Source: Methanohalophilus mahii DSM 5219
Lineage (GTDB): Archaea > Halobacteriota > Methanosarcinia > Methanosarcinales > Methanosarcinaceae
Length of the DNA stretch: 64,000 nucleotides
Assembly: GCF_000025865.1 (NCBI RefSeq)
Contig: NC_014002.1
Coordinates: 558,001-622,000 of the forward strand
Reading direction: 5' to 3'
In this document: positions 1-11,930 of the stretch, piece by piece
How the letters are laid out: each line of letters starts with the position of its first letter
Numbering within the stretch: position 1 is the stretch's first letter
Made by a program: the position numbers and the translations under genes
The notes under the pieces: model-generated
What the model was told of the DNA's origin: nothing
What the model saw: the letters and a program-made list of their open reading frames with translations, nothing else
Databases searched by the model: none

Positions 1-1
1 A

Positions 2-313
2 GTATTTATTCAGGTGCCCCAGGAACAGATGGGCGGCGCAACCAAAGAAATACAGGGCCGTCGTGGAATCATATTAAATATGACATCTGAAGGTGACACT
101 ACAGTGATCGAATCCAAGGCTCCGGTATCAGAACTTTTCGGTTTTGCAGGTGACATACGTTCTGCAACCGAAGGACGTGCCATGTGGAGTACTGAATTTG
201 CAGGATTTGATTCTCTGCCTACCAATATGGTCGCAGAGATTGTTAATGAGATAAGAGAAAGGAAAGGTCTCAAGGCAGGCGTTCCACAGCCAGAGGACTA
301 TCTGAGTATGTGA
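2..313 (+). CDS. fusA: Translation elongation factor EF-2, C-terminal fragment
   Basis: This is the last 103 codons of the archaeal ribosomal translocase (GTPase EF-2). The rest lies left of the window. The reading frame is open from base 2. Visible are the EF-2 domain V motifs VPQEQMGG and EIQGRRG, then the [15 protein letters not shown] block and the usual tail with a tyrosine three residues from the end. It is followed by EF-1alpha and S10, the standard order of the archaeal str operon. The TGA stop overlaps a short hairpin (313-329). A TTTAAA box at 351-356 suggests that EF-1alpha also has its own promoter. The assignment is firm; only the upstream part is missing. Confidence 0.97.
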   Translation, partial: VFIQVPQEQMGGATKEIQGRRGIILNMTSEGDTTVIESKAPVSELFGFAGDIRSATEGRAMWSTEFAGFDSLPTNMVAEIVNEIRERKGLKAGVPQPEDYLSM

Positions 314-335
314 GAAGGTATGACCTTCTTACTTT
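313..335 (+). terminator. Hairpin at the EF-2 stop codon
   Basis: Seven-base arms AGAAGGT (313-319) and ACCTTCT (323-329) enclose a 3-base loop and are followed by TACTTTTC. The last base of the TGA stop is the first base of the stem. This is one of several similar 3' ends in the window. Termination activity is inferred. Confidence 0.5.
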
Positions 336-350
336 TCGCCGTTAGAAAGA

Positions 351-356
351 TTTAAA
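351..356 (+). promoter_or_regulatory. Probable TATA box of EF-1alpha
   Basis: TTTAAA preceded by a purine-rich GAAAGA stretch lies 65 bases before the EF-1alpha start. Transcription would begin near 380. A good ribosome binding site (AAAGGAG at about 404-410) precedes the ATG. Confidence 0.45.
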
Positions 357-420
357 CGTCTTAACAACTATTACAGACAAAAACCCTATAATAACATCAA
401 ATTAAAAGGAGAATCGATAT

Positions 421-1689
421 ATGGCAAACAAACCACATATGAACTTAGCGGTTATCGGTCACATTGACCACGGAAAGTCCACCCTTGTCGGTAGGCTCAT
501 GTACGAGACAGGTGCTATCCCACAGCACGTTATCGACAAATTCAGAGAAGAAGCAAAAGATAAAGGAAAAGAATCCTTTGCTTTCGCATGGGTTATGGAC
601 TCTCTCAAAGAAGAGCGTGAGAGGGGTATCACTATTGATATCGCCCACAAAAGGTTTGACACTGATAACTATTATTTCACAATCGTTGACTGTCCCGGTC
701 ACCGTGACTTTGTCAAGAACATGATCACCGGTGCATCCCAGGCAGATGCCGCAATCCTTGTGGTAGCAGCAACAGATGGTGTAATGGCACAGACAAAGGA
801 ACACGTATTCCTTTCCAGGACCCTTGGTATCAACCAGCTAATTATCGCTGTCAATAAGATGGATGCAACTGGCTACAGTGAGGATAAGTACACCCAGGTC
901 AAAAAGGACGTATCCGAACTTCTGGGTATGGTTGGTTTCAAGGCTGCAGATGTCCCATTCATCCCAACCTCTGCCTTTGAAGGTGACAATGTTTCTAAGA
1001 ACAGTTCCAATACCCCATGGTATAACGGTCCAACTATCCTCGAGTGCCTGAACAACCTTAAAGTTCCAGAGCAGCCAGATGACCTGCCTCTCCGTGTGCC
1101 TGTACAGGACGCATACACAATTTCCGGTATCGGTACTGTACCTGTCGGTCGTGTAGAAACCGGTGTAATGAAGAAAGGCCAGATGGTTACCTTCATGCCA
1201 AGTGGGGCAAGCGGTGAAGTAAAGTCTATTGAGATGCACCACGAAGAAGCAAACGAAGCCAGGCCCGGTGACAATATCGGATGGAACGTCAGAGGTGTCG
1301 GTAAAGCTGATGTCAGGCGTGGGGATGTATGTGGTGAATCCAAAAATCCGCCAACCGTCGCAGAAGAATTCACAGGTCAGGTTGTTGTGCTCCAGCACCC
1401 ATCCGCAATCACAATTGGTTACACACCTGTATTCCACTGCCACACAACCCAGACTGCATGCACACTGATGTCAATTGACAAGAAACTGGATCCAAAATCC
1501 GGACAGGTCAAGGAAGAAAATCCAACCTTCATCAAGGCTGGTGACGCAGCAATCATAACAGTCAAGCCAACAAGGCCAATGGTCATTGAACCTGTCAAGG
1601 AAATCCCACAGCTTGGAAGGTTCGCTATCCGTGATATGGGTATGACCATTGCTGCCGGTATGTGCATGAGTGTTAAAGAGAAACAGTAA
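421..1689 (+). CDS. tuf: Translation elongation factor EF-1alpha (aEF1A)
   Basis: This GTPase delivers aminoacyl-tRNA to the ribosomal A site. The 422-residue length is usual for the archaeal family. G-domain motifs appear in order: GHIDHGKST near residue 13 (P-loop), RGITID (switch I), DCPGH near 93 (switch II), NKMD near 149 and TSAF near 185. Two beta-barrel domains follow. The ATG has a ribosome binding site about 10 bases upstream. It lies between EF-2 and S10 as in the archaeal str operon. High expression is expected. The identity is certain. Confidence 0.99.
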   Translation: MANKPHMNLAVIGHIDHGKSTLVGRLMYETGAIPQHVIDKFREEAKDKGKESFAFAWVMDSLKEERERGITIDIAHKRFDTDNYYFTIVDCPGHRDFVKNMITGASQADAAILVVAATDGVMAQTKEHVFLSRTLGINQLIIAVNKMDATGYSEDKYTQVKKDVSELLGMVGFKAADVPFIPTSAFEGDNVSKNSSNTPWYNGPTILECLNNLKVPEQPDDLPLRVPVQDAYTISGIGTVPVGRVETGVMKKGQMVTFMPSGASGEVKSIEMHHEEANEARPGDNIGWNVRGVGKADVRRGDVCGESKNPPTVAEEFTGQVVVLQHPSAITIGYTPVFHCHTTQTACTLMSIDKKLDPKSGQVKEENPTFIKAGDAAIITVKPTRPMVIEPVKEIPQLGRFAIRDMGMTIAAGMCMSVKEKQ

Positions 1690-1724
1690 ACACTCTATTT
1701 ACCCTTTTTAAGGGGGAATGAATT

Positions 1725-2036
1725 ATGGCACAGAAAGCAAGAATAAGACTGTCGGGAATTGATCCGATAAACCTGGACGGTGTCTGCGATCAGGTAAAAT
1801 CCATCGCTGACCGCACAGGTGTAAGTATAGCCGGACCTGTCCCGCTGCCCACCAAAAAAATGGTGGTACCAGCACGCAAAAGCCCAAGTGGTGACGGAAC
1901 CGCTTCCTGGGATCACTGGGAAATGCGTGTACACAAGCGCCTGATAGACATAGCTGCAGATGAGCGTGCTCTCAGGCAGCTAATGCGCATTCAGGTGCCC
2001 AAGGACATCAATATTGAAATCGTTCTTCAGAATTGA
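1725..2036 (+). CDS. rpsJ: 30S ribosomal protein S10
   Basis: A small-subunit head protein of 103 residues, close to archaeal S10/eukaryotic uS10 length. The conserved PLPTKK segment (about residues 41-46), the [12 protein letters not shown] helix and the C-terminal VPKDINIEI strand are all present. It follows EF-1alpha by 35 bases with an AAGGGGGAA ribosome binding site. The stop codon overlaps the left arm of a GC-rich hairpin with a T-rich tail, so this is probably the operon end. Confidence 0.98.
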   Translation: MAQKARIRLSGIDPINLDGVCDQVKSIADRTGVSIAGPVPLPTKKMVVPARKSPSGDGTASWDHWEMRVHKRLIDIAADERALRQLMRIQVPKDINIEIVLQN

Positions 2037-2063
2037 GGGATTTTCCCTCTCTTTCTTTTGTTT
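2033..2063 (+). terminator. str operon terminator at the S10 stop codon
   Basis: GAGGGA (2035-2040), a 3-base loop and TCCCTC (2044-2049) are followed by a long T-rich run (TCTTTCTTTTGTTTTT). The TGA stop lies at the base of the stem. Confidence 0.7.
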
Positions 2064-2150
2064 TTAATTAATTGCTAATTCTCTATTCATGTATGTTTTC
2101 ACACCGTTAATTATATTTATTAATTTTACTTCTTATTCTGGGTGATCTAT

Positions 2151-2351
2151 ATGCCAGAAGAAATAGAGGATGAAACCGAAGGTAAGGTCTATAATGCATT
2201 AAAAGAAAGTGACAAACCGATGCGATCTGGTGAAGTTGCCGAAGCTGCAGATATTGATAAGAAAGTGGTCAGCAAGACAATAACCAAACTTAAGAAAAAA
2301 GGACTTGTATGTTCTCCAAAAAGATGTTATTACGCTGCGTCTGAGGAATGA
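2151..2351 (+). CDS. Small winged-helix DNA-binding protein
   Basis: The 66-residue product has an acidic N-terminus followed by a winged helix-turn-helix: helix, PMRSGEVAEAADIDKKVV (recognition region), then KLKKKGLV leading to the CYY wing. It resembles the small single-domain wHTH proteins of methanogens, and I cannot name a target. An upstream GTG at 2142 would add three residues. I prefer the ATG at 2151 because GGTGAT just before it can act as ribosome binding site. It lies alone between the S10 terminator and the rRNA leader; whether it regulates either is unknown. Confidence 0.75.
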   Translation: MPEEIEDETEGKVYNALKESDKPMRSGEVAEAADIDKKVVSKTITKLKKKGLVCSPKRCYYAASEE

Positions 2352-3037
2352 TTAACTTTCCCGTAGCATTTCTTTTCTCGGAATTCTTGACGTAAAAGTG
2401 CTAACTTTTTTTGTACATTTTCGTATTGTGTTTTGAAATATGCCAGCTTGATAGGTTCTTCATTCTATTTATGCGTTCCATTTATGAATGATTTGTTTTT
2501 TTGCCGTTCTCCACAATTCATTTCAATATTTGTTTGTACGATACCTATTAATACGAGTGAACATATGTAGGAGTCTCGCTCAATGAATGGGTGCAGATGT
2601 AGCATTCACTGTTTGCATCTGCTTGATACCTGTTTGTTCGGTAGAAATTGATAATGCAAATGCTTATATGCGTTCAGTGCGTATATATGTGTCCTGTGAA
2701 TGGCACAGGATTGGTGACCTGTTTCATGCATAAACCCATGCTGGTTTATCGTGTGAGTTGTTCCGGCTCTGTCGGATAACAAGGTTTATATATCAAAAGC
2801 AATATCCATGAGTTCCCGCGCATAACGCGCGTGGAAACATAATCACCTTCACATTAATCAAATGGAGACAGGAGATAACAATTCTGTCTGACACACGCAA
2901 TGGCAGTTCGGTGAATTCTGATCGTTAGTTATTAAGAATTCACTGTGCAGGGCCTTTAATCAGCATCCATGTTGTTTAACAGGTACCCTGCCAACAATTT
3001 CCTTTAACCTTCAAAGGTGTGCTAGAAATTTAACATA
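2352..3037 (+). promoter_or_regulatory. rRNA operon leader with several promoter candidates
   Basis: No credible gene lies in this 686-base stretch. TATA-like elements are TTATATG (2664-2670), GTATATATG (2681-2689) and the best one, TTTATATAT (2785-2793), which would start transcription near 2812. Several tandem promoters are common upstream of archaeal rRNA operons. The distal part holds the 5' strand of the 16S processing stem (2897-2924) and a local 9-bp hairpin, GTGAATTCT (2911-2919) with AGAATTCAC (2935-2943). Confidence 0.7.
2897..2924 (+). other. 16S precursor processing stem, 5' strand
   Basis: This segment pairs with 4528-4555 behind the 16S gene. TTCTGATCG (2916-2924) pairs with CGATCAGAA (4528-4536), TTCGGT (2907-2912) with ACCGAA (4537-4542), and GCAATGGCAG (2897-2906) with CTGTCATTGC (4546-4555), including one G-U pair. 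Three-base bulges GAA (2913-2915) and AAA (4543-4545) flank the central helix, which resembles the bulge-helix-bulge cut by the archaeal splicing endonuclease. The central helix here is 6 bp rather than the canonical 4. Confidence 0.8.
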
Positions 3038-4512
<1,475 letters not shown>

Positions 4513-4527
4513 AAGCAAAAAAACTTT

Positions 4528-4555
4528 CGATCAGAAACCGAAAAACTGTCATTGC
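4528..4555 (+). other. 16S precursor processing stem, 3' strand
   Basis: Complement of 2897-2924, with the AAA bulge at 4543-4545. Together the two strands enclose the 16S gene in the primary transcript. Confidence 0.8.
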
Positions 4556-4597
4556 AATTATATTATATCATATAATCCAACAACGTTGGGAAACCAA

Positions 4598-4670
4598 GGG
4601 CTTGTAGATCAGTTGGAAGATCGCTGCCTTTGCAAGGCAGAGGCCCTGGGTTCGAATCCCAGCAAGTCCA
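4598..4670 (+). tRNA. tRNA-Ala (TGC anticodon)
   Basis: A 73-base cloverleaf in the 16S-23S spacer. The acceptor arms GGGCTTG and CAAGTCC form seven pairs including G3:U70, the alanine identity pair. The anticodon loop TTTGCAA sits in the 5-bp stem CTGCC/GGCAG, and the T arm is CTGGG TTCGAAT CCCAG. The discriminator is A and CCA is not encoded. Spacer tRNA-Ala is the rule in euryarchaeal rRNA operons. Confidence 0.97.
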
Positions 4671-4761
4671 TATTTAATGCACCAGGCAAGTAATTTTGCC
4701 CGGGAAGGATGGATGTGCTCTTTCTGACCAAGGAGAGCACGATGAGATCGTGTATAAGTTG

Positions 4762-4788
4762 CATACCTGACGCTTACTGGAGTAAGCA
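4762..4788 (+). other. 23S precursor processing stem, 5' strand
   Basis: CATACCTGA (4762-4770) pairs with TCAGGTATG (7735-7743). CTGGAGTAAGCA (4777-4788) pairs with TGCTTATTCCAG (7717-7728) with one G-U. Unequal bulges between the helices (CGCTTA and GCGAAA, with a possible CG/CG pairing) resemble a bulge-helix-bulge cleavage site. Confidence 0.8.
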
Positions 4789-4789
4789 A

Positions 4790-7704
<2,915 letters not shown>

Positions 7705-7716
7705 GCCGCTTCCAAT

Positions 7717-7743
7717 TGCTTATTCCAGGCGAAATCAGGTATG
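7717..7743 (+). other. 23S precursor processing stem, 3' strand
   Basis: Complement of 4762-4788. Downstream, ATGACG and CGTCAT near 7784-7799 form a small hairpin before tRNA-Cys. Confidence 0.8.
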
Positions 7744-7828
7744 TAATCATAACAAAATACACGGTCCGATGAAACGCAAAGTTTATGACGGTTGCGTCAT
7801 AGAATCACGCTTCGCACATGACCCATGT

Positions 7829-7900
7829 GCCAAGGTGGCGGAGCGGCTACGCAATCGCCTGCAGAGCGATTCCATCCCGGTTCGAATCCGGGCCTTGGCT
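7829..7900 (+). tRNA. tRNA-Cys (GCA anticodon)
   Basis: A 72-base cloverleaf between 23S and 5S. The acceptor GCCAAGG/CCTTGGC has seven pairs, and the discriminator T (U73) is the cysteine identity base. The anticodon loop CTGCAGA is in the stem ATCGC/GCGAT, and the T arm is CCCGG TTCGAAT CCGGG. No CCA is encoded. Its position before the 5S gene is worth noting, because haloarchaeal operons carry tRNA-Cys after 5S. Confidence 0.95.
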
Positions 7901-7921
7901 TTCATCAATTCCATCTCATAT

Positions 7922-8057
7922 AAGTTGAGTACAGCGGCCATAGCGGCAGGGTAACTCCTGTACCCATCCCGAACACAGAAGATAAGCCTGCCAGCGTTGT
8001 ATACGGTACTAAAGTGCGAGAGCCTTTGGGAACTATACATCGCTGCTGACTCAACTT
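7922..8057 (+). rRNA. rrf: 5S ribosomal RNA
   Basis: The closing helix AAGTTGA (7922-7928) with TCAACTT (8051-8057) encloses a typical 5S body. It contains the loop with CCCATCCCGAACAC and a GCGAGAG segment in the expected place. The true ends may lie a few bases inside the drawn helix. It terminates the rRNA operon, and T-rich stretches follow at about 8070-8095. Confidence 0.93.
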
Positions 8058-8287
8058 ATTGATACTTACCTTTTCTCAATACACACTTTTTTAATATCTG
8101 TCCTGCAATTATTAATCTGTTAGAGAAATCGATATTATGTCTCAAATTTTATAATTATATTTATGTTGGAGTATCGAAAATTTGTACTTTTCCATTTAGA
8201 TCTTTGTCCTGAAAAACAATTTCCTTTGTTCATCCTAAGGATTATTAGTCGGAGATTATCTATATTCATCTATTTATCAGGATAAAC

Positions 8288-8294
8288 TTTATAT
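8288..8294 (+). promoter_or_regulatory. TATA box of tRNA-Arg
   Basis: TTTATAT lies 31 bases before the first tRNA base, a normal spacing for an archaeal tRNA promoter. The 8058-8287 stretch is AT-rich and holds no gene that I can see. Confidence 0.6.
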
Positions 8295-8324
8295 CCATCG
8301 TTATTCAATAAAAGCAATTCTGGT

Positions 8325-8396
8325 GGACCTGTGGTGTAGAGGATATCACTTTAGCCTCCGGAGCTTAGAACCCGGGTTCGATTCCCGGCAGGTCCT
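8325..8396 (+). tRNA. tRNA-Arg (CCG anticodon)
   Basis: A 72-base cloverleaf with acceptor GGACCTG/CAGGTCC and T arm CCGGG TTCGATT CCCGG. The anticodon loop CTCCGGA gives CCG, which reads CGG arginine codons. The anticodon stem TTAGC/GCTTA contains a T-T mismatch at the second pair (28-42), and the discriminator base is T. Both are unusual for arginine. The rest of the fold is sound and a promoter is present, so I take it as a functional gene. Confidence 0.88.
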
Positions 8397-8400
8397 TAAA

Positions 8401-8424
8401 AAAAGATGCCTGTTTTTACAGGCC
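8401..8424 (-). terminator. Terminator of the gene at 8416-8817
   Basis: GCCTGT (8408-8413), a TTTT loop and ACAGGC (8418-8423) form a perfect hairpin. On the minus strand it is followed by ATCTTTTTTT. The TAA stop of the minus-strand gene lies at the loop (8416-8418). It may also limit readthrough from tRNA-Arg. Confidence 0.7.
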
Positions 8425-8817
8425 GTACAGTTGACAAAGGTGATTTTTTATTTTCTTAAAAAGATGAATCCTGTAGACACCTGTATTCTTTATGTCAAAT
8501 ATGACCACTCCCTGAGTATGCCATGAGACATTTTCGATCAGGCCCAGCTCATCCATTTCATCTACAAAGAATCTGGCTTTACTGTAATTGAGATTCTGTC
8601 TCCAGTCCCCAACCTGCATCTTAGATTCGCCACTTTTTTCAAGTTCCATTTCTTCCAGACCAAACTTGTATATTTCAAACCATTGAATATCTTCCTTTGT
8701 GGCTTTGATCCTTCCCTTCTTGGTATCCTCTTTGAGCATTTTGATAACCAGATCTATATCAGATGGAGTTATTGTGCAATCATTGATTTTATTCAGATAA
8801 AGGTCTATTTTTTCCAT
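8416..8817 (-). CDS. Hypothetical protein, 133 residues
   Basis: I do not recognise this family. The product is soluble, charged and mostly helical in its first half (a DIDLVIKMLKEDTKKGRIKATKEDIQWF segment type), followed by a beta-rich end with a WHTQGVVIFDI strand and a basic C-terminus. No signal peptide, membrane segment or metal motif is seen. The ATG start is supported by a purine-rich GAGGTAAT just upstream. It stands alone between tRNA-Arg and the oxidoreductase genes with its own terminator. It is probably real because its coding pattern and 3' structure are ordinary for the window. Confidence 0.65.
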   Translation of the reverse strand: MEKIDLYLNKINDCTITPSDIDLVIKMLKEDTKKGRIKATKEDIQWFEIYKFGLEEMELEKSGESKMQVGDWRQNLNYSKARFFVDEMDELGLIENVSWHTQGVVIFDIKNTGVYRIHLFKKIKNHLCQLYGL

Positions 8818-9353
8818 ATTATTACCTCGTTCTCTTTTTTGTTTATGTGAGGTTTGTATTTTATACAGTATAAGTATTTCTTAACTCAATCAGGGAAAAG
8901 CACATAAATCTTACTGTTTTGAAATCCTATTTACCTTTTGGATAACAAATCCATCTCTTTATTCCCGTTCGCCTAATTCTTCATCAGCCACGTAATTTTT
9001 AGATCTGAGTATACACTATGTATCATAAATTCCCTTTATGCAAAGAATGCTGACAATTATTGTGGAAATTATTACGATAATTAAATATATATCCATACTC
9101 TATCCTGTCTACTTAAACACAATTAAACTTATTAGCAGTCTGGATACTTTTAACCATATATATAGAAGATTAAATGGAAGTCTTTAGGGAAATCGAAAGT
9201 AAAAATGTCTATATAGGGTATTTAGATAGCGATTTTTGAGTAATTTGAACTTTTTTATAGATGAAAGTCTCCTTGGACCATCATTATTTATATTTCAGGT
9301 TTCAACATTATTACAATGATTTTTTGTTAAATAGTGTGATTTCAGGGGGAATC
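8818..9353. promoter_or_regulatory. Intergenic region with the oxidoreductase promoter
   Basis: An AT-rich stretch between divergent genes. The clearest element is TTTAACCATATATATAG at about 9149-9166, a strong TATA region that would start plus-strand transcription near 9188. An open frame from 9261 to about 9350 extends korA upstream, but its translation (rich in H, Y and F) does not look like protein. I treat it as untranslated leader. No RNA gene was recognised. Confidence 0.5.
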
Positions 9354-11066
9354 ATTATCGTCGATATAAATATAAAAATAGGTGGAGAAGCCGGTCAGGG
9401 CATACAAACCATAGGATCGGTTCTTTCAAGGACATTTGTAAGGGATGGTTTCTATGTTTACGGAAATCAGTTCTATCTTTCCAGAGTACGGGGTGGACAC
9501 AATTATTTCCATATAAGGGTGAGTGATCATCCTGTATACACACTGAATGAAAAGATAGACATATTGGTGGCCCTTGACAAACAGACAATTCCTGACCATA
9601 TCGAAGAGGTCAAAGAAGGATTCGTACTTACCGATGAATCCACTGTCGGGGACAATGCAGATGCGAAGATCGTATCTGTTCCTTTCACAGAAATTTCAAA
9701 GGATGTAAGTGGTAAAAAATTATTTTCAAATACTGTTGCTGTAGGAGCTGTATTTGGTTTGCTATGCTATGATCTTGCAACACTTAAAAAGTTCCTTTCC
9801 GAGACTTTCAAAAGCAAAGGTGATGAGGTTGTAGAGAAAAACATAAAAGCAGCAGAAGCAGGTTATGATTATGTTAGAAATGATAAATTTGAAGGAATTT
9901 GCAACTATAATCTCAACCCACAACCGACTAACAGGCGGATTTTGATAAATGGTAATGACAGTGTGGGGGTGGGTGCCCTTGCTGCAGGAGTGCAGTTCCT
10001 TTCGGCATACCCAATGACACCTTCAACCGGTGTAATGACCCGTGTGGCATCACATGCAGATGATTTCAATGCTGTTGTGGAGCAAGCCGAGGATGAGATC
10101 GCTGCCATAAATATGGCCATAGGCGCATCCTTTGCAGGGGTGCGTGCCATGACCACTACCTCGGGTGGAGGTTTCTGCCTGATGACAGAAGGACTGGGGC
10201 TCTCCGGCATCACTGAAACACCGATTGTCATCTTTCTGGGCCAGCGTCCCGGGCCTGCTACCGGCCTTCCCACAATGACCGAACAGGGCGACCTTAATTT
10301 TGTGCTTCATGCGGCACAGGGGGAATTTCCCCGTTGTGTGCTTGCCCCACGTACGGCAAAGGATGCCTTCTACCAGACAATACGGGCATTCAACATAGCT
10401 GAAAAATACCAGATTCCGGTCCTGATATTGAGTGACCAGCATCTTGCAGACGGTCTTTTTACCTATGAGAGATTCGATACATCCGGCCTGAAGATTAACA
10501 GGCATCTTCTGGAAGACAGGGCTGTGGGCAGTGACTACCAGAGATATGCAATTACCAAATCCGGTCTATCACCGAGGGCTATACCCGGCCAGAACGGTGC
10601 ACTGGTGGTTGCAGACAGTGATGAACACAATGAAGCAGGCCATATCGACCAGACTACTGATAATCGCATTCGTATGAATGAAAAACGTCTGCGCAAGGTA
10701 GATGGACTTACGGATGAAATGCAAATGCCGGCTATTCATGGTATAGATGGAGCAGATGTTTCCCTGATAGGCTGGGGATCTTCCTATGGTCCTCTTGCTG
10801 AGGCAGTTGACATCCTCAATCATGATGAGGTATCCATAAATTTGATTCATTTCAGCGATATTTATCCGCTTTCTCATAATGCTGCCAGTATACTGGAAGG
10901 GTTAAACACCACTATCTGTGTGGAAAATAATGCAACCGGTCAGTTTGCACGCCTGCTGCGGGCCGAATTAGGATTTGAAGTATCAAAAAAGATGTTAAGG
11001 TATGATGGTTTGCCCTTTACACCACAATCGGTAATCAGGGAGCTTAAGGGAATGGAGGTGATCTGA
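9354..11066 (+). CDS. korA: 2-oxoacid:ferredoxin oxidoreductase, fused gamma-alpha subunit (KorA-like)
   Basis: This is one half of a two-subunit enzyme that oxidatively decarboxylates a 2-oxoacid with coenzyme A and reduces ferredoxin; 2-oxoglutarate is the usual guess. The N-terminal gamma domain starts with IKIGGEAGQGIQTIG. The alpha (pyrimidine-binding) domain follows from about residue 200, with SAYPMTPSTGVM and the EQAEDEIAAINMAIGA block, and a C-terminal domain ends in the LRYDGLPFTP motif. korB follows directly. The start is uncertain. The family begins near INIKIGG, and a GGGGGA ribosome binding site ends at 9350. Only ATT or ATC codons lie at the right distance; the nearest standard starts are GTG 9336 and ATG 9261. 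Confidence 0.88.
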   Translation: MIVDINIKIGGEAGQGIQTIGSVLSRTFVRDGFYVYGNQFYLSRVRGGHNYFHIRVSDHPVYTLNEKIDILVALDKQTIPDHIEEVKEGFVLTDESTVGDNADAKIVSVPFTEISKDVSGKKLFSNTVAVGAVFGLLCYDLATLKKFLSETFKSKGDEVVEKNIKAAEAGYDYVRNDKFEGICNYNLNPQPTNRRILINGNDSVGVGALAAGVQFLSAYPMTPSTGVMTRVASHADDFNAVVEQAEDEIAAINMAIGASFAGVRAMTTTSGGGFCLMTEGLGLSGITETPIVIFLGQRPGPATGLPTMTEQGDLNFVLHAAQGEFPRCVLAPRTAKDAFYQTIRAFNIAEKYQIPVLILSDQHLADGLFTYERFDTSGLKINRHLLEDRAVGSDYQRYAITKSGLSPRAIPGQNGALVVADSDEHNEAGHIDQTTDNRIRMNEKRLRKVDGLTDEMQMPAIHGIDGADVSLIGWGSSYGPLAEAVDILNHDEVSINLIHFSDIYPLSHNAASILEGLNTTICVENNATGQFARLLRAELGFEVSKKMLRYDGLPFTPQSVIRELKGMEVI

Positions 11067-11067
11067 A

Positions 11068-11922
11068 ATGGTAACAATTGAAGACTATAAAAATGGTGAA
11101 ACGGAATGGTGTCCCGGGTGTGGCAATTTCAACATACTTGAGGCTGTGAAACGTTCTCTTGTGGACCTTGGTAAAAAACCCCATGAAGTTTTGATGGTAT
11201 CAGGCATTGGCCAGTCCGGTAAATTACCACATTATCTGAAATGCAATACTTTCAACAGTCTTCATGGCAGGACCCTGCCTCCGGCTACGGGAGCAAAGGT
11301 TGCCAATCCTGAACTCACCGTAATTGCAGTGGGTGGTGACGGGGATTCCTATGGTGAGGGAGGAAACCATTTTATACATGCCATACGCCGCAATCCCGAT
11401 ATTACCTTGATAGCACATGACAACCAGATATACGGTTTGACCAAGGGCCAGGCCTCCCCTACAAGTGAAATAGGTATGAAAACCAAGGTGCAGACACATG
11501 GTGTTCTCCATACTCCTTTCAATCCCCTGGCAGTTGCCATATCCCTGGATTGTCCTTTTGTAGCAAGAGGTTTTGCCGGGGATGTCGAGCACCTTTCATC
11601 ACTGATATCGCAGGCGATTTCCCATAAGGGATTTTCCCTTGTGGACATTCTCCAGCCTTGTGTTACCTTCAATAAACTCAATACATACAAATGGTATCAT
11701 GACAGGGTCTATAAAATGGACGACGATGGGCATGATCCTGCAAACAGGATGGCAGCCTTTGAGAAAGCTCTTGAATGGGGTGACCGGATTCCCACGGGTG
11801 TGTTCTATAAGAGAGATTCAGAGCCATTCGAGTCCAAACTTGATGTACTGAAAAGCGGGCCACTTACAGCAAAACAATACGATTCCGCAAAGCTGGACAG
11901 TGTGTTTGAGAATTTTTCCTGA
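11068..11922 (+). CDS. korB: 2-oxoacid:ferredoxin oxidoreductase, beta subunit (KorB-like)
   Basis: The thiamine-diphosphate-binding partner of the preceding subunit, 284 residues as usual for the family. The WCPGCGNF motif (about residues 14-21) carries cluster or metal cysteines. [13 protein letters not shown] (about 89-101) and the downstream [10 protein letters not shown] segment form the ThDP-Mg site. The [10 protein letters not shown] and [10 protein letters not shown] blocks are typical of KorB. It starts one base after the korA stop, with GGAGGTG as ribosome binding site inside the korA end. Substrate specificity cannot be read from sequence alone. Confidence 0.92.
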   Translation: MVTIEDYKNGETEWCPGCGNFNILEAVKRSLVDLGKKPHEVLMVSGIGQSGKLPHYLKCNTFNSLHGRTLPPATGAKVANPELTVIAVGGDGDSYGEGGNHFIHAIRRNPDITLIAHDNQIYGLTKGQASPTSEIGMKTKVQTHGVLHTPFNPLAVAISLDCPFVARGFAGDVEHLSSLISQAISHKGFSLVDILQPCVTFNKLNTYKWYHDRVYKMDDDGHDPANRMAAFEKALEWGDRIPTGVFYKRDSEPFESKLDVLKSGPLTAKQYDSAKLDSVFENFS

Positions 11923-11930
11923 GGTTAATC

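Noticed and set aside
838-1443. A 201-codon open frame antisense to EF-1alpha
   Set aside because: It mirrors the codon pattern of a highly expressed gene and has a cysteine- and tryptophan-rich translation of no known type.
9261-9350. N-terminal extension of korA from ATG 9261
   Set aside because: The translation does not look like protein, and a ribosome binding site ends at 9350, after this segment. It remains possible, so it is kept as a finding rather than used as the start.
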